Source: Hymenobacter cellulosilyticus (GTDB lineage: Bacteria > Bacteroidota > Bacteroidia > Cytophagales > Hymenobacteraceae). Taken from it: a DNA stretch of 64,000 bases. Positions within the stretch are counted from its first letter, which is position 1, and every line of letters begins with the position of its first letter. The notes beneath the pieces are model-generated. The model searched no databases and had not been told where the DNA came from. It saw nothing but the letters and a program-made list of their open reading frames with translations. Position numbers and translations under genes: made by a program. Shown here piece after piece: positions 8,915 to 18,341 of the stretch. Location: the NCBI RefSeq assembly GCF_022919215.1, contig NZ_CP095046.1, positions 3,028,501-3,092,500 of the forward strand, in the 5' to 3' direction.

Positions 8915-10324
8915 CACCACAGACACCAGGGCGCTGGCCGCGTTGCCTCCAAAGCCCGCCGCATTGATGAGTACCCGCCGGATGGGGCGGGTAGGGACCG
9001 GTGTGAGGTCGGTGGGGAAGGGTGGGGCTGGCCAGTGCTGAGAGGTCAGGATCTGGCAGGCAAAGTCCAGGCTAAGAGCCGCGGAGGCTCCCAGGGTGTG
9101 TCCTATACGCCACTTGTTGGACACCAAATCAGGCTGGTTTTCCCCGAATACAGCTTGCAGGGCCCGGCGCTCGGCCGCGTCGCCAGCCGGGGTGCCGGGG
9201 CTGTGCAGCACCACCGCATCGACGGAGGCTGGAGCGGTGCCGGCCTGGCGCAGGGCTTCGCGCATGGCGGTTTGGAAGTGTTGGCCGTCAGGGGATAAGC
9301 CGGTTTTGCTGCCAATGGCTTCGAAGCCAAAGCCTACGGCTTCAAGGCATAGCAGAGGAGTAGTGGGGTGCCGGGCCTGCTCGGCGGCAAGGGCGACGCG
9401 GCTGACTTTTTCGAGGGCAAAGATGGCGGCGCCTTCGCCCAAGACGAACGTAGACGGCTTGCCGGCACCGGGGCGGCAGGGAAACTCGGAAGCGGAAAAG
9501 AGGGAATAGATGCCCAGGGCCTGCATCTGGGCCAGGGTGAAGGCGGTGAGAGGGGCTTCGGTTCCACCGGCCAGGAAGCGCTGGGCCATGCCGGCGCGCA
9601 ACCAGGCCAGGGCGTTGCCCAGGGCCTGGAAGGCGCTGCTACAGGTGCTGGAGTGGCTTAGGGCGGCCCCGCCGGTGGTGCCCGCGTCGTAGGCTACCCA
9701 GCTGGCAACGTTGCCCAAAGTGGTAAGCGGGGAGGCGGCGACGGGAACGGTGCCCTCAGTCAGGAATTCGTGGTGGAACTGCTCCAGCCGGCCGGTGGCC
9801 CCGCGGGAGGAGCCAATGCTGACGGCGAGCGAAGGGGTGGCGGCTTGCGGCAGAAGGCTGTCAGTGTGCGGCTGAAGGCTGTCGCCTTGCGGAACATAAC
9901 TGTCGGCCTGCGGGTGCTGGCTGTCCGTGTGCGGGAGCAAAGTGGCGGGCTGCGGGTGAAGGCTGTCGGCTTGCGGCCGCTGTCTGTCACCTTGCGGGTG
10001 AAGGTTGTCGGGGTGTGGCTGCTGTCTGTCGTCTTGTGGACGCAATCTGTCGGCTTGCGGGTACCAATTAGCTTCGGTAGTGGCCTGGCGGGCGGTTAGC
10101 AGAGCCAGCAGGACGGTGCGGTCGAGGGGGCGGTAGGCCGAGTGGCTGCGGCGCAGGGCCGATAGGGCAGCTTCGGCCGCCGCGGGTAGGGCAGCCACGG
10201 GCGGGCCACTGGCGTGGGCTGTGAACGAAGAGTTAGCCACGGCTGGGGCTGGCTCCAGACCCAGGGCCGAGACCCGGCCCCGGCCGCGGATGATAATCAG
10301 GGAGTCCGCAGGGAAATTAGTCAT
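8912..10324 (-). CDS. Beta-ketoacyl synthase-like protein of the biotin cluster, with heptapeptide repeat insert
   Basis: KAS I/II-type condensing enzyme, 470 residues from the ATG at 10324. The catalytic triad is complete: Cys in SSTCSSAFQALG, His in VVLHSPGTPAGD (HGTGT equivalent) and His in KWRIGHTLGASAA. Residues about 87-164 are an insertion of eleven 7-residue repeats (type DSLHPQA) between helix TARQATTEANW and strand LAVSIGSSRG, a surface loop in FabF structures; without it the length is a normal 393. The first 8 bases overlap the predicted bioA stop. In the raw sequence bioA reads straight into this gene, which I interpret as a base loss in bioA. A role in making the pimeloyl chain is plausible from context but not shown. 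Confidence 0.8.
   Translation of the reverse strand: MTNFPADSLIIIRGRGRVSALGLEPAPAVANSSFTAHASGPPVAALPAAAEAALSALRRSHSAYRPLDRTVLLALLTARQATTEANWYPQADRLRPQDDRQQPHPDNLHPQGDRQRPQADSLHPQPATLLPHTDSQHPQADSYVPQGDSLQPHTDSLLPQAATPSLAVSIGSSRGATGRLEQFHHEFLTEGTVPVAASPLTTLGNVASWVAYDAGTTGGAALSHSSTCSSAFQALGNALAWLRAGMAQRFLAGGTEAPLTAFTLAQMQALGIYSLFSASEFPCRPGAGKPSTFVLGEGAAIFALEKVSRVALAAEQARHPTTPLLCLEAVGFGFEAIGSKTGLSPDGQHFQTAMREALRQAGTAPASVDAVVLHSPGTPAGDAAERRALQAVFGENQPDLVSNKWRIGHTLGASAALSLDFACQILTSQHWPAPPFPTDLTPVPTRPIRRVLINAAGFGGNAASALVSVV
9834..10064. repeat. 21-bp tandem repeat array A, 11 units, coding
   Basis: Eleven contiguous 21-bp units start at 9834, 9855, 9876 and so on to 10044. Plus-strand consensus is near AGGCTGTCGGCTTGCGGGTG plus one base; the core TGTC..CTTGCGG is best kept, other positions vary. 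Since 21 is seven codons, the array is in frame and encodes heptads such as DRQRPQA, DSLHPQP, DSYVPQG within the ketoacyl synthase. There are no spacers, so it is not a CRISPR. Confidence 0.95.
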
Positions 10325-11641
10325 GCAGGATTTCGGGCAGGTTGGGGCGGGGGTGAAGTCGAGGACCAGCTCGCGCATGCGGCGCAGTACGGTGTAGAGC
10401 AGGCTCAATTCCTCGTCGGTAGTGCAGTAGGGAGGCAGCAGGTAAACCACGTTGCCCAAGGGGCGGAGCACGACGTGGTGGTCGAGGGCGAGCTGGTAGA
10501 AGGCGTCGCGCAGGCGGCTGAAGTAGCTGGTGCCTTCGCCAGGGTCGTACTCGACGGCCAGGATGGTGCCGCGGTGGCGGACGGCCCGAATGCCGGGCTG
10601 GCCCTGGATTTCGAGGCGGAAGGCGGCGTGGGCAGCCTCGATGCGCTGCCGCTGTTGAGTGCAGAGCTCGGCCCGGGTAAGCTCCAGGCTGGCCAGGGCG
10701 GCGGCGCAGGCTACGGGGTTGGCAGTGTAGGAATGGCCGTGAAACAGGGCGCGCATCTTGTCCTGGCTCAAAAATGCATCATAGATGGGGGCCGCGCAGG
10801 TGGTCAGGCCCATGGCCAGGGTGCCCCCAGTGAGGCCCTTAGAAAAGCACATGATGTCGGGCTGCTCGGTGAGCAGCTCCGAGGCAAACAGCGGCCCGGT
10901 GCGGCCGAAGCCGGTCATGACCTCATCGGCAATGCCGAGCACGCCGTGCTGATGGCAGCGGCGCAGCAGTTCGCTCAGGATTTCGGGCTCGTACATCACC
11001 ATGCCGGCCGTGCCCAGCACGAGGGGCTCGAAGATGAAGCCGGCCACGTCGGGGCGCAGCAACAGGGCATCGAGCTGGGCCAGGGTCTGAGCTTCGCTGC
11101 CGGGCACCGGTACATCCAGGAATTCCACGTTGAAGAGCAGGGGCCAGAAAGGCTGGGTAAAGGCGCCGCGGCTGCTGACGGCCATGGCCCCGAAGGTGTC
11201 GCCGTGGTAGGAGTCGCGGAAGCAGAGGAAGGTGCGGCGCTCGGGCTGGCCCTGGTTGTGAAAGTACTGCAGCACCATTTTCAAGGCCACTTCCACGGCC
11301 GTGGAGCCGTTGTCGGAGTAAAACACCCGGGCCTGGTTGGCGGGCAGCAGGGAAAGAAGCTCTTCGGCCAGCTCGACGGCGGCGGGGTGGGTGAAGCCGG
11401 CAAACAGCACGTGCTCCAGGGTGCTGAGCTGCTGACTGACGCGGGCCGCAATGTGGGGATGGGCGTGCCCGTGCAGGTTGACCCACCACGACGAAATACC
11501 GTCGAGGTAGCGGGTGCCGTCTTCGGCCACCAGCCAGCTGGCTTCGCCCCGCACGATGGGAATGGGCAGGGGCGCGGTCTGCATCTGGGTGTAGGGGTGC
11601 CAGAGGACAGCGTGGTCACGCTCGGCGAGGGAGAGGTTCAT
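10317..11641 (-). CDS. bioA: Adenosylmethionine-8-amino-7-oxononanoate aminotransferase, probable frameshift at 3' end
   Basis: PLP aminotransferase making 7,8-diaminopelargonate with SAM as amino donor. Motifs: LWHPYTQM at the substrate end, GISSWWVNLHGH, SDNGSTAVEVALKM, DSYHGDTFG, DEVMTGFGRTG and the PLP lysine in CFSKGLTGG. The raw frame runs on through TPAPTCPKSC into the next gene. Adding one C to the minus-strand run GCCCCAACC near 10346-10349 instead gives TPAPNLPEILHD and a TAA at 10317-10319, for 441 residues, the usual BioA length, with an 8-base overlap (ATGACTAA) to the ketoacyl synthase. I therefore end the gene there; this end is inference. Confidence 0.9.
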
Positions 11642-11667
11642 GGGGTGGGGTGATGGGCTTATTGGTT

Positions 11668-11829
11668 GTCACGGCGAGGCCAGAGGCCGAAGCAATCCGT
11701 CCTCTGCGCAGGTAGTCACGACCTTTTACCAGCAAGCCCTTTATTTTAAGTTGGAGTAAAGAGCTTGTCACTTCAGGCAGCTTAGTACATTTCAGAGGAC
11801 GGATTGCTTCGCGCTGCTCGCAATGACAC
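11668..11829. repeat. Long inverted repeat between bioD and bioA (GTCATTGCGAG family)
   Basis: Left arm 11668-11706 and right arm 11793-11829 share an inverted core GAAGCAATCCGTCCTCTG and GTCA ends, separated by about 85 bp of AT-richer sequence. The right arm read on the minus strand begins GTGTCATTGCGAGCAGCGCG, a form widespread in Bacteroidota intergenic regions. It fills nearly all of the 209-bp bioD-bioA gap and may separate their transcripts. Confidence 0.75.
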
Positions 11830-11850
11830 GAGGGTTAAATGACGGGTGGC

Positions 11851-12492
11851 TTACCGGCCGAACCAGGTGCGGAACTCCGCGGCGTAGCGGCTTACTACGG
11901 CGGGGGTTATTTTGATTTCAAGGCGTATGCGAGGCATGATGGGGACGCCGGTGTGCTGGGTGATGAAGTCTTCGGTGGCGGGGTTGGGTTCCCCATTGAA
12001 GATCAGGCCGCGGACTCGCAGCCCGCGCCGCTCCAGGGCTTCGAGGGTGAGCAGGGTGTGGTTGATGCTGCCCAGGTAGTTGCGCGACACCACAACGACC
12101 TCCAGGCCCAGGGGCTGAATCAGGTCGGCCAGGAGCAGGCCGGGGGCCAGGGGAACGAGCAAACCGCCGGCGCCTTCCACAACCAGGTGATTGTCGGTGG
12201 CGGGCAGCTGAAAGGCTTCGGCCTGGATGGTGATTTGCTCGGCGGCGGCGGCCATGTGGGGCGAGGCGGGCAGCTGCAGACGGTAGGCTTCGGGGTGGAA
12301 GCAGGAGCGGGCATTGCTAACCAGGCTGCGGACCGTGGCCGTATCGGTAGTTGGTTCGAAGCCGGCCTGCACGGGCTTCCAGTAGTCGGCCTGCAGGGCT
12401 TCGGTCAGGATTGCAGCGGCCAGGGTTTTGCCCACGTCGGTGCCGATGCCGGTGACAAACAGCCGCTGGGGAGAGGTAAGAGGAGAATTCAT
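11851..12492 (-). CDS. bioD: Dethiobiotin synthase
   Basis: ATP-dependent carboxylase closing the ureido ring of dethiobiotin from diaminopelargonate and CO2. The 213-residue product has the P-loop GIGTDVGKT (residues 15-23), the substrate motif WKPVQAGF, and VVEGAGGLLVPL, all diagnostic for BioD. No frameshift. It follows bioF by 61 bp on the same strand within the biotin cluster. Confidence 0.95.
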   Translation of the reverse strand: MNSPLTSPQRLFVTGIGTDVGKTLAAAILTEALQADYWKPVQAGFEPTTDTATVRSLVSNARSCFHPEAYRLQLPASPHMAAAAEQITIQAEAFQLPATDNHLVVEGAGGLLVPLAPGLLLADLIQPLGLEVVVVSRNYLGSINHTLLTLEALERRGLRVRGLIFNGEPNPATEDFITQHTGVPIMPRIRLEIKITPAVVSRYAAEFRTWFGR

Positions 12493-12553
12493 ACGACAGG
12501 AAATACCGGTTGACCGGGCCGTTGTTTGGGCTCGGCCACTATTCTTGTTGGCG

Positions 12554-13702
12554 TTAGCCGACTTGACTCAGGCCCTGGGCCAGGGCATCAAGCTCCGCCT
12601 CCGTGTTGTAGCTGTGTAGAATCAGGCGGAGCCGCTCGGTGCCGCTAGGCACGGTGGGCGCCACAATGGGCCGCAAATCGAAGCCGGCCTGCTGCACAGC
12701 TGAGGCCACGGCCCGCACCCGCTGCGGCCCCGGTTCGGCCAGAAACAGGGGGTGAATGACGTGGCTCCCAGGGCCCACGCGTAGGCCGGGTACGGCGGCT
12801 AGCCGGGCGCTGAGCTGGCCCGACAAGTGAAATAGCTGTTGCCGCTCGGCGTGCAGGCGGGGAAGCAGGTCGTAGGCTGCCGTCAGGGTCAGAATGGACA
12901 ACGGGGCCAGGGCCGTGGTAAACATGAAGGGCCGGCTGGTATTGAGCAAGAACTCCCGCAGCACGGCCGGGCCCACCACGGCCGCCCCCTGGCTGCCCAG
13001 GGCTTTGCCAAAGGTGACGATGCGGGCCAATACCTGTTCTTCCAGCCCGAGCTCCACGACCAGCCCTTCCCCGTTGGGCCCGTAAATACCGTTGGTATGC
13101 GCCTCATCCACGACTAGATGCAAACCGCGGGCGGTGCAGAAAGCCGCCAGCTCTTGCAGCGGGGCCTGGTCGCCGTCCATGGAATATAGGGCTTCCACGG
13201 CCACGAAAACTTCCCCGGTAGCGCGTTGCAGGCGCTTTTCAAGGTCCGAGAGGTCGTTGTGGCGGAAGCTGTAGGCCGTGGCAAAGCTGCTGCGGATACC
13301 GTCCTTGACCGAGGCGTGACTGGCCGAATCGTAGAGAATCGTGTCGCCGCGCCGGGGCACGGCCCCGAAGAAACCCAGGTTGGCCGTGTAGCCCGAGTTG
13401 AACAGCAAGGCTGACTCAGCCCGGTGAAACGTGGCCAGCCGGGTTTCCAGGGCTCCGGCGGCGGCCGAGTTGCCGGTAAGCAGGCGGCTGCCGGTGCTGC
13501 CTGCCAGCCATTCGGGTTCCTGCACCGCCTGTTGCAAAGCCGTGTGCAGGGCACCCGAGCGGGCCAGGCCTAGGTAGTCGTTGGAGCTAAAGTCGACGCG
13601 GCCCGGGGTGGTTACCGTGAGCTGCCGCCGGGTGCCATCGGCCGCACGCTGTTCCAGCTGCTGGGCTAGGCGCGTGAGCAGGGGCGAAGCGGGAGCAGGC
13701 AT
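12554..13702 (-). CDS. bioF: 8-amino-7-oxononanoate synthase
   Basis: PLP enzyme of the alpha-oxoamine synthase family that condenses a pimeloyl thioester with alanine. The 382-residue sequence has FSSNDYLGLA, GSTGSRLLTGN, FNSGYTANLG, DSASHASVKDG, VVDEAHTNGIYG and the PLP lysine in VTFGKALGSQGA, followed by the C-terminal domain with IVAPTVPSGTERLR. Length is normal and the frame intact. The gene starts 18 bp after the stop of the small conserved ORF upstream, so the two are co-transcribed. Confidence 0.95.
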   Translation of the reverse strand: MPAPASPLLTRLAQQLEQRAADGTRRQLTVTTPGRVDFSSNDYLGLARSGALHTALQQAVQEPEWLAGSTGSRLLTGNSAAAGALETRLATFHRAESALLFNSGYTANLGFFGAVPRRGDTILYDSASHASVKDGIRSSFATAYSFRHNDLSDLEKRLQRATGEVFVAVEALYSMDGDQAPLQELAAFCTARGLHLVVDEAHTNGIYGPNGEGLVVELGLEEQVLARIVTFGKALGSQGAAVVGPAVLREFLLNTSRPFMFTTALAPLSILTLTAAYDLLPRLHAERQQLFHLSGQLSARLAAVPGLRVGPGSHVIHPLFLAEPGPQRVRAVASAVQQAGFDLRPIVAPTVPSGTERLRLILHSYNTEAELDALAQGLSQVG

Positions 13703-13720
13703 CAGCGCGGGATGTGGAAG

Positions 13721-13984
13721 TTAGACGGCAAATCGGTCGGCCGACAGCCACACGGTGCCATCCTGCCCAAAGGTGCGGGCCGTGATGACCACCCACTCGA
13801 AATCAACCTCGACCCGGTCGCCGACGGCGGGCAGCACGCCGTGGCGCTGCACGACCAGGTTGATGGCCGAGCCAATCTTGTCTTCCAACTCACCGATAAT
13901 GTCTTGGGCCTGCAGTGAATCGTGCTGCTCCCGCAGGGATTCGGCGTATTTATGGTCCAGGTTCAGGTCAAATTGAATATTCAT
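13721..13984 (-). CDS. Small protein between bioB and bioF, function unknown (87 aa)
   Basis: The ATG at 13984 opens an 87-residue frame starting MNIQFDLNLDHKYAESLREQ and ending TVWLSADRFAV. An acidic, helical N-terminal half (QDIIGELEDKIG) is followed by a beta-rich half (GDRVEVDFEWVVITAR). No signal peptide or membrane segment. It ends 18 bp before bioF, in the biotin cluster, which makes a real gene likely. I do not recognise the family. A longer frame starting near 14095 is less likely because the region upstream of 13984 reads as leader. Confidence 0.65.
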   Translation of the reverse strand: MNIQFDLNLDHKYAESLREQHDSLQAQDIIGELEDKIGSAINLVVQRHGVLPAVGDRVEVDFEWVVITARTFGQDGTVWLSADRFAV

Positions 13985-14090
13985 CAGGGAAAGGTGCTGA
14001 AGTAATAAAAGGCTATAGTGCGCCACGCAGAAACGGCCGGAGCCGGTACAGCCGAAGAATCTCTGTCGCTTCGTTGTGTTAAAACAGGCC

Positions 14091-14202
14091 GTCATGTCGA
14101 CCAGCGGGAGGCATCTCGCGTGCAGTGCTATTCAATTAAGATTGCAACATCTGCACGCGAGATGTCTCCTCTCTGCTTGACGCGCAGAATGGTCGACATG
14201 AC
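14091..14202. repeat. Inverted repeat between bioB and the small ORF (GTCATGTCGACC family)
   Basis: Arms 14091-14125 and 14151-14202 are imperfect reverse complements: outer GTCATGTCGACC and inner GCATCTCGCGTGCAG match, with a stretch of about 17 unpaired bases in the right arm. It ends 11 bp before the bioB stop codon, so it forms the 3' end of the bioB message or a processing structure. Confidence 0.75.
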
Positions 14203-14212
14203 AGTCCGATGA

Positions 14213-15208
14213 TTACACCAGCTGCTTGCCCAGCACGGTGGCGCCTTCGGGCACGTCTTTGAAGGCTTTGCGGGGCTTGAGGCCCAGCAAGTCGAACATC
14301 TGGCGGTCGGCGTCGAAGTCGGGGTTGGGCGTGGTCAGCAGCTTTTCGCCGGAGAAGATGGAGTTGGCACCGGCTAAGAAGCACAGGGCCTGCTCACTTA
14401 CGGGCATTTCCTGCCGGCCGGCCGAGAGGCGCACCATGGTGCCGGGCATCAGGATACGGGCCGTGGCAATCATGCGCAGCATTTCCCACACGCTCACGCG
14501 GGGCTGCTCGGCCAGGGGCGTGCCTTCCACGGGTACCAGGGCATTCACCGGCACGCTCTCGGGGTGGGCGGGCAGGGTAGCCAGGGTGTGGAGCATGGCC
14601 ACACGGTCCTCGTCAGTTTCACCCAGGCCGATAATGCCGCCCGAGCACACCGAAATACCCGCTTTGCGCACGTGTTCCAGGGTGTTGAGCCGGTCGTCGT
14701 AGGTGCGGGTGGTGATGATTTCGGAGTAGTGCTCGGCACTGGTGTCCAGGTTGTGGTTGTAGGCGTAGAGGCCGGCCTGCTTGAGGCGCTCGGCCTGGTA
14801 CTCGTTGAGCATGCCCAGGGTGCAGCACACCTCCAGGCCCAGCTCGTTTACCTGCTCTACCATGCCCAGCACCCGGTCGAAGTCGCGGTTGTCGCGGATT
14901 TCGCGCCAGGCGGCACCCATGCAGAAACGGGTCGAGCCTGAATCCTTCGCGCGCTGGGCGGCGGCAATAACTTCGGTATCGGGCAGCAGCTTGTGGGCCT
15001 GCACGCCGGTGTGGTAGCGGGCGGCCTGGGGGCAGTAGGCGCAGTCTTCGGGGCAGCCGCCAGTTTTGACGCTGAGCAAGGTGCACACCTGCACTTCGCC
15101 GGTGGCCTGATGCTGCTTATGTACGGCCGCGGCCTGGGCGACGAGCTCCAGGACAGGCTGATAATAAAGGGCTTTTACTTCGTCGAGGGTCCAGTCGGTA
15201 CGGAGCAT
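14213..15208 (-). CDS. bioB: Biotin synthase
   Basis: Radical SAM enzyme inserting sulfur into dethiobiotin. The radical cluster motif CPEDCAYC (CxxxCxxC, residues about 52-59) is present, as are [31 protein letters not shown] and the arginine in MVRLSAGRQ that ligates the auxiliary 2Fe-2S cluster. At 331 residues it has normal length with no frameshift. It is the promoter-proximal gene of the minus-strand biotin cluster and diverges from the TonB receptor gene. I looked for a BirA operator (TTGT/ACAA dyad) upstream and did not find one. Confidence 0.95.
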   Translation of the reverse strand: MLRTDWTLDEVKALYYQPVLELVAQAAAVHKQHQATGEVQVCTLLSVKTGGCPEDCAYCPQAARYHTGVQAHKLLPDTEVIAAAQRAKDSGSTRFCMGAAWREIRDNRDFDRVLGMVEQVNELGLEVCCTLGMLNEYQAERLKQAGLYAYNHNLDTSAEHYSEIITTRTYDDRLNTLEHVRKAGISVCSGGIIGLGETDEDRVAMLHTLATLPAHPESVPVNALVPVEGTPLAEQPRVSVWEMLRMIATARILMPGTMVRLSAGRQEMPVSEQALCFLAGANSIFSGEKLLTTPNPDFDADRQMFDLLGLKPRKAFKDVPEGATVLGKQLV

Positions 15209-15290
15209 GGTGGGGAGTTCAGTTGGAAAGGGAGAAGGGCCGGACTCGAAGAGCGAGTAGCTGGCCCCGTTGAAAGTTGAGCTTGGGGCC

Positions 15291-15298
15291 GCAAGTTA
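15291..15298 (-). promoter_or_regulatory. Possible promoter element upstream of bioB
   Basis: On the minus strand GTAACTTGCGGCCC lies 83 bp before bioB. TAACTTGC is a near match to TAnnTTTG, and almost the same string (TAACTTGCGG or TAACTTGCAG) occurs upstream of two other minus-strand genes here, rluF and the YebC gene. Confidence 0.35.
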
Positions 15299-15456
15299 CG
15301 CGAGAAGCCGATTATCTGCGCCGCTGCGGGGTGCGAGCTGCCAAATACGGCCGTTTTTCCGGCCCACAATTTCCGTTCGGCCAGCGGCGGCTTTCATTCA
15401 GCCAGCAAAACCAAGCCCTTCGCCCAGTCGGCGCGGAGGCTGAGTAAGCACGGCAG

Positions 15457-15464
15457 TAGGTTTG
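15457..15464 (+). promoter_or_regulatory. -7 promoter element of the TonB receptor
   Basis: TAGGTTTG matches TAnnTTTG and lies 31 bp before the ATG at 15495. No good -33 box is visible. Confidence 0.45.
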
Positions 15465-15494
15465 GACTTTCTGACCTACAGTTCTCCTCACCGA

Positions 15495-18319
15495 ATGCAA
15501 CAAATTTATCCCGTACTACTAGCGGCAGCCCTGCTGCCTGCCGCACCTGTGGCAGCTGCTCCCACCGGGAGCGGCACCCCGCAGCGCCCTTCTACCACTA
15601 AGGCGGCTGCCAAGCGCAAGCCGGTCGTGCGTAAAACCGTACACAATGCACCCGACCCGGCCGAAGCTACCGTGGGCGGCGTAGTGCTCACCAATACCGG
15701 CGACCCGCTGCCCGGGGCTACCATCTTCATCAAGGGCACCTTCATCGGCACCAGCACCGACCAGCTCGGCAAGTTCAACCTCAATGCCTCCTTCGACAAC
15801 GGCCCGGTGGAACTGCTGGTGGCCTACGTGGGCTTCGAAACCCAGCTAGTAAAACTCACCAACCGCGACAATCTGCTGAGCGTGGTACTGGCCCCCAGCG
15901 CCACCCTGCTGAACGAAACCGTAGTATCGGCCTCGCGGGTAGAAGAAAACATCCTGCGGGCCCCCGTCACTATCGACAAGGTGTCGGCGCGGCAAATCGA
16001 GCGGATCAGCACGCCGGAGGTGTTATCAGCGCTGGGTCAGCTGCCGGGGGTGGACGTGAACTCGGCCTCGATGCTGTTTACCAGCGTGAGCACGCGCGGC
16101 TTCAACACGGCCAAGAGCGAGCGGGTGATTCAGCTGGTGGACTACATGGACACGGCCCTGCCGAGCTTGAACCTGAGCCCGGGCAACCTGGTGGGCATTC
16201 CCGAGCTGGACATGGAAAGCATTGAGCTCATCCACGGCCCGGCCTCGGCTTTGTACGGGGCCAACGCCCTGAGCGGGGTCATTTTGTTCAACTCCAAGGA
16301 CCCGTTTGTGTACGACGGGCTGAGCGTGCGTTTGCGCGGCGGGGAACGAAGCTTGCTCGACGGACAGGTGCGCTACGCCAAAAAACTGGGTGAGAAATTT
16401 GCCATCAAGCTTAACGCCAGTGCCTTCCAGGCCAACGACTGGATTGCCGACAACCGGGAGGCGGCTAGCTTCTCGACCAACGCGGCGGGCTCCCCGCTGG
16501 GCTACGACGCAGTGAGCAGCTACGGGGAAATCAGCAACGTTTTCTCGCCTTACCAGAACCGGCCCGCCACCGGCACCACGCCGGCCTACAAAGTAAACCC
16601 AGAGCTTTACGGCAAGACGGTGTACATGCCCGGCTTCACGGAGGCCGAGCTGATTGGTCCCGACCAGAAAACCAAGTCCTACCGCCTGCAAGGAGCCGTG
16701 TCGTACCTGATTAAGGACGATTTGAAGCTGACCCTGGAAGCCAAGCGCGGCGTGGGTACGTCTACGTACCAGAACCAGAGCCGCTTCCGCATCAAGGGCC
16801 TGGGCACCAACCAGTACCGGGCCGAGCTCAAGAGCTCCAAGGGCTTTATCCGCGCCTACTCCACCGAGGACTTCACCGGCAACAGCTACGAGCTGACCCA
16901 GCTCAGCGCCCAGCTCCAGAACTCGCCAACGGCGGAGGGCGGCAGCACGAAGTACACTCAGCAGTATTTCTACACCTTCAACCAGGCCTACACCCAGGCC
17001 CGCTCGGCCAACATGAGCGTGGAAGCCGCCCAGGTAGCGGCCAAAGCCGCCGCCGACGCCACCCAGCTCAAGGCCTCGGACCCGCGCTTTGCCACCCTGC
17101 GCGACAAGATTTCCAACGACGACCAGCCCGGCCGCGGCGCCCAGCAGAACTTCAACTCGTTCCTGAACGACATCAGCGCCCAGCGTAGCTTCAAGCTCTC
17201 CGATGCCGGCACCGACCTGATTCTGGGGGCGCGTACCGCGAATACCGCCTGGGCTCGGGCGGCAAGCTGTTTGCCGATACCGACGGGCAGCGCATCCGCA
17301 ACTATGAGTACGGCGCCTACACCCAACTCACCCAAAGCCTGCTGGACGACCACCTGAAGCTGGCCGTGGCCGGTCGCATCGACTTCTTCCAGAACTTCGA
17401 CCCCTCATTCTCGCCCCGGGCTTCGGCCGTGTACTCCTTCGGGAAAGACAAGCAGCACAACTTCCGGGCTTCCTACGGCCAGGCGTTTCGCAGCCCGTCC
17501 CAGACCGACCAGTACCTGCGCTCCGACGTGAATACCTTTATTCTGCTGGGCAACCTGCACGGCTTCCAGGGCTATAGCTTCACCAACGCCGAGGGCAAAT
17601 CCTACACACCCGGCACCTCGTTGGCCGGCTACGAGCTGACCGTGGAGAAGCTGAAGCTGGAGCGCGTAAACACCGTGGAAGTAGGCTACAAAGGCGCTAT
17701 TGTTCCCAATGTGTACGTGGACGCCAGCTACTTCCGCTCGCGCTACAACGACTTCATCGGGGGCACGGCCTTCGTGGGCAACGTGGATGGCACCCGCCCC
17801 ACGGCTGCCCAGGTAAATGCCGCTATTCCTTCCAACTTCACCGACGGCAACGCCTCCCCGGCCCGGATTATCTACGCTTCCTACAACAGCAACCAGGAAG
17901 TGCGGACCCAAGGCGCCACGCTGGGCCTCACGTATTACGCCCACAAGGCCTTCAACGTGGGAGGTAATTACTCGCTCAACGTGCTGGACCGCAGCAACCT
18001 GCCCAGCGGCTTCCGCACTTACTTCAACACGCCCAAGCACAAGTACAACCTCAACGTGGGTGGCACCGTGCTCAAGAGCCTAAGCTACTCGGTGAATTAC
18101 CGCTGGGCCCAGGGCCACCGGCAGGAGATGCCCTTCGCCTCGGGCACCATCCGCGACTACAGCTCCACGGATGCCTACCTGGGCTACACCGTGCCCAAGC
18201 TGGCTACAACCCTGCAAGCCGGCGTCTCGAACCTGTTCGATGCCAATAACACCCAGATTATCGGCGGCCCGCAGATTGGGCGCCTGGTTTTCCTGGGCGT
18301 GCTGGTGAACGTGAAGTAA
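15495..18319 (+). CDS. TonB-dependent outer-membrane receptor, one frameshift
   Basis: Outer-membrane uptake receptor energised by TonB. The ATG at 15495 gives a signal peptide (MQQIYPVLLAAALLPAAPVAA). Order: CarboxypepD_reg domain (residues about 55-135, VGGVVLTNTGDPLPGATIFIKG), plug domain (VVSASRVEENILRAPVTIDK; STRGF; VDYMDTALP; IELIHGPASALYGANALSGVI), then a beta-barrel ending in the usual LGVLVNVK-type terminal strand. The frame breaks in a G run near 17226-17230 (CTGGGGGCGCG); one G restores 941 residues. It diverges from bioB, so biotin or a precursor is a possible substrate, but no receptor feature proves it. Confidence 0.9.
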
Positions 18320-18341
18320 GCCTGAGGCTTCTCTGACGAAT

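Noticed and set aside
9834..10064. Possible CRISPR-like array
   Set aside because: Units are contiguous and degenerate with no spacers, 21 bp is too short for a repeat-spacer unit, and no cas genes are near. The same holds for arrays B and C.
10214..11653. 479-codon ORF antisense to bioA, and similar long antisense frames (for example 3543-4838 opposite lysC)
   Set aside because: High GC content suppresses stop codons opposite real genes. The translations are Gly/Gln/Val-rich with no family motifs, while the other strand encodes complete enzymes.
15209..15494. BirA operator upstream of bioB
   Set aside because: I looked for TTGTAAACC-like arms spaced 14-16 bp and found none. Regulation of the cluster remains open.
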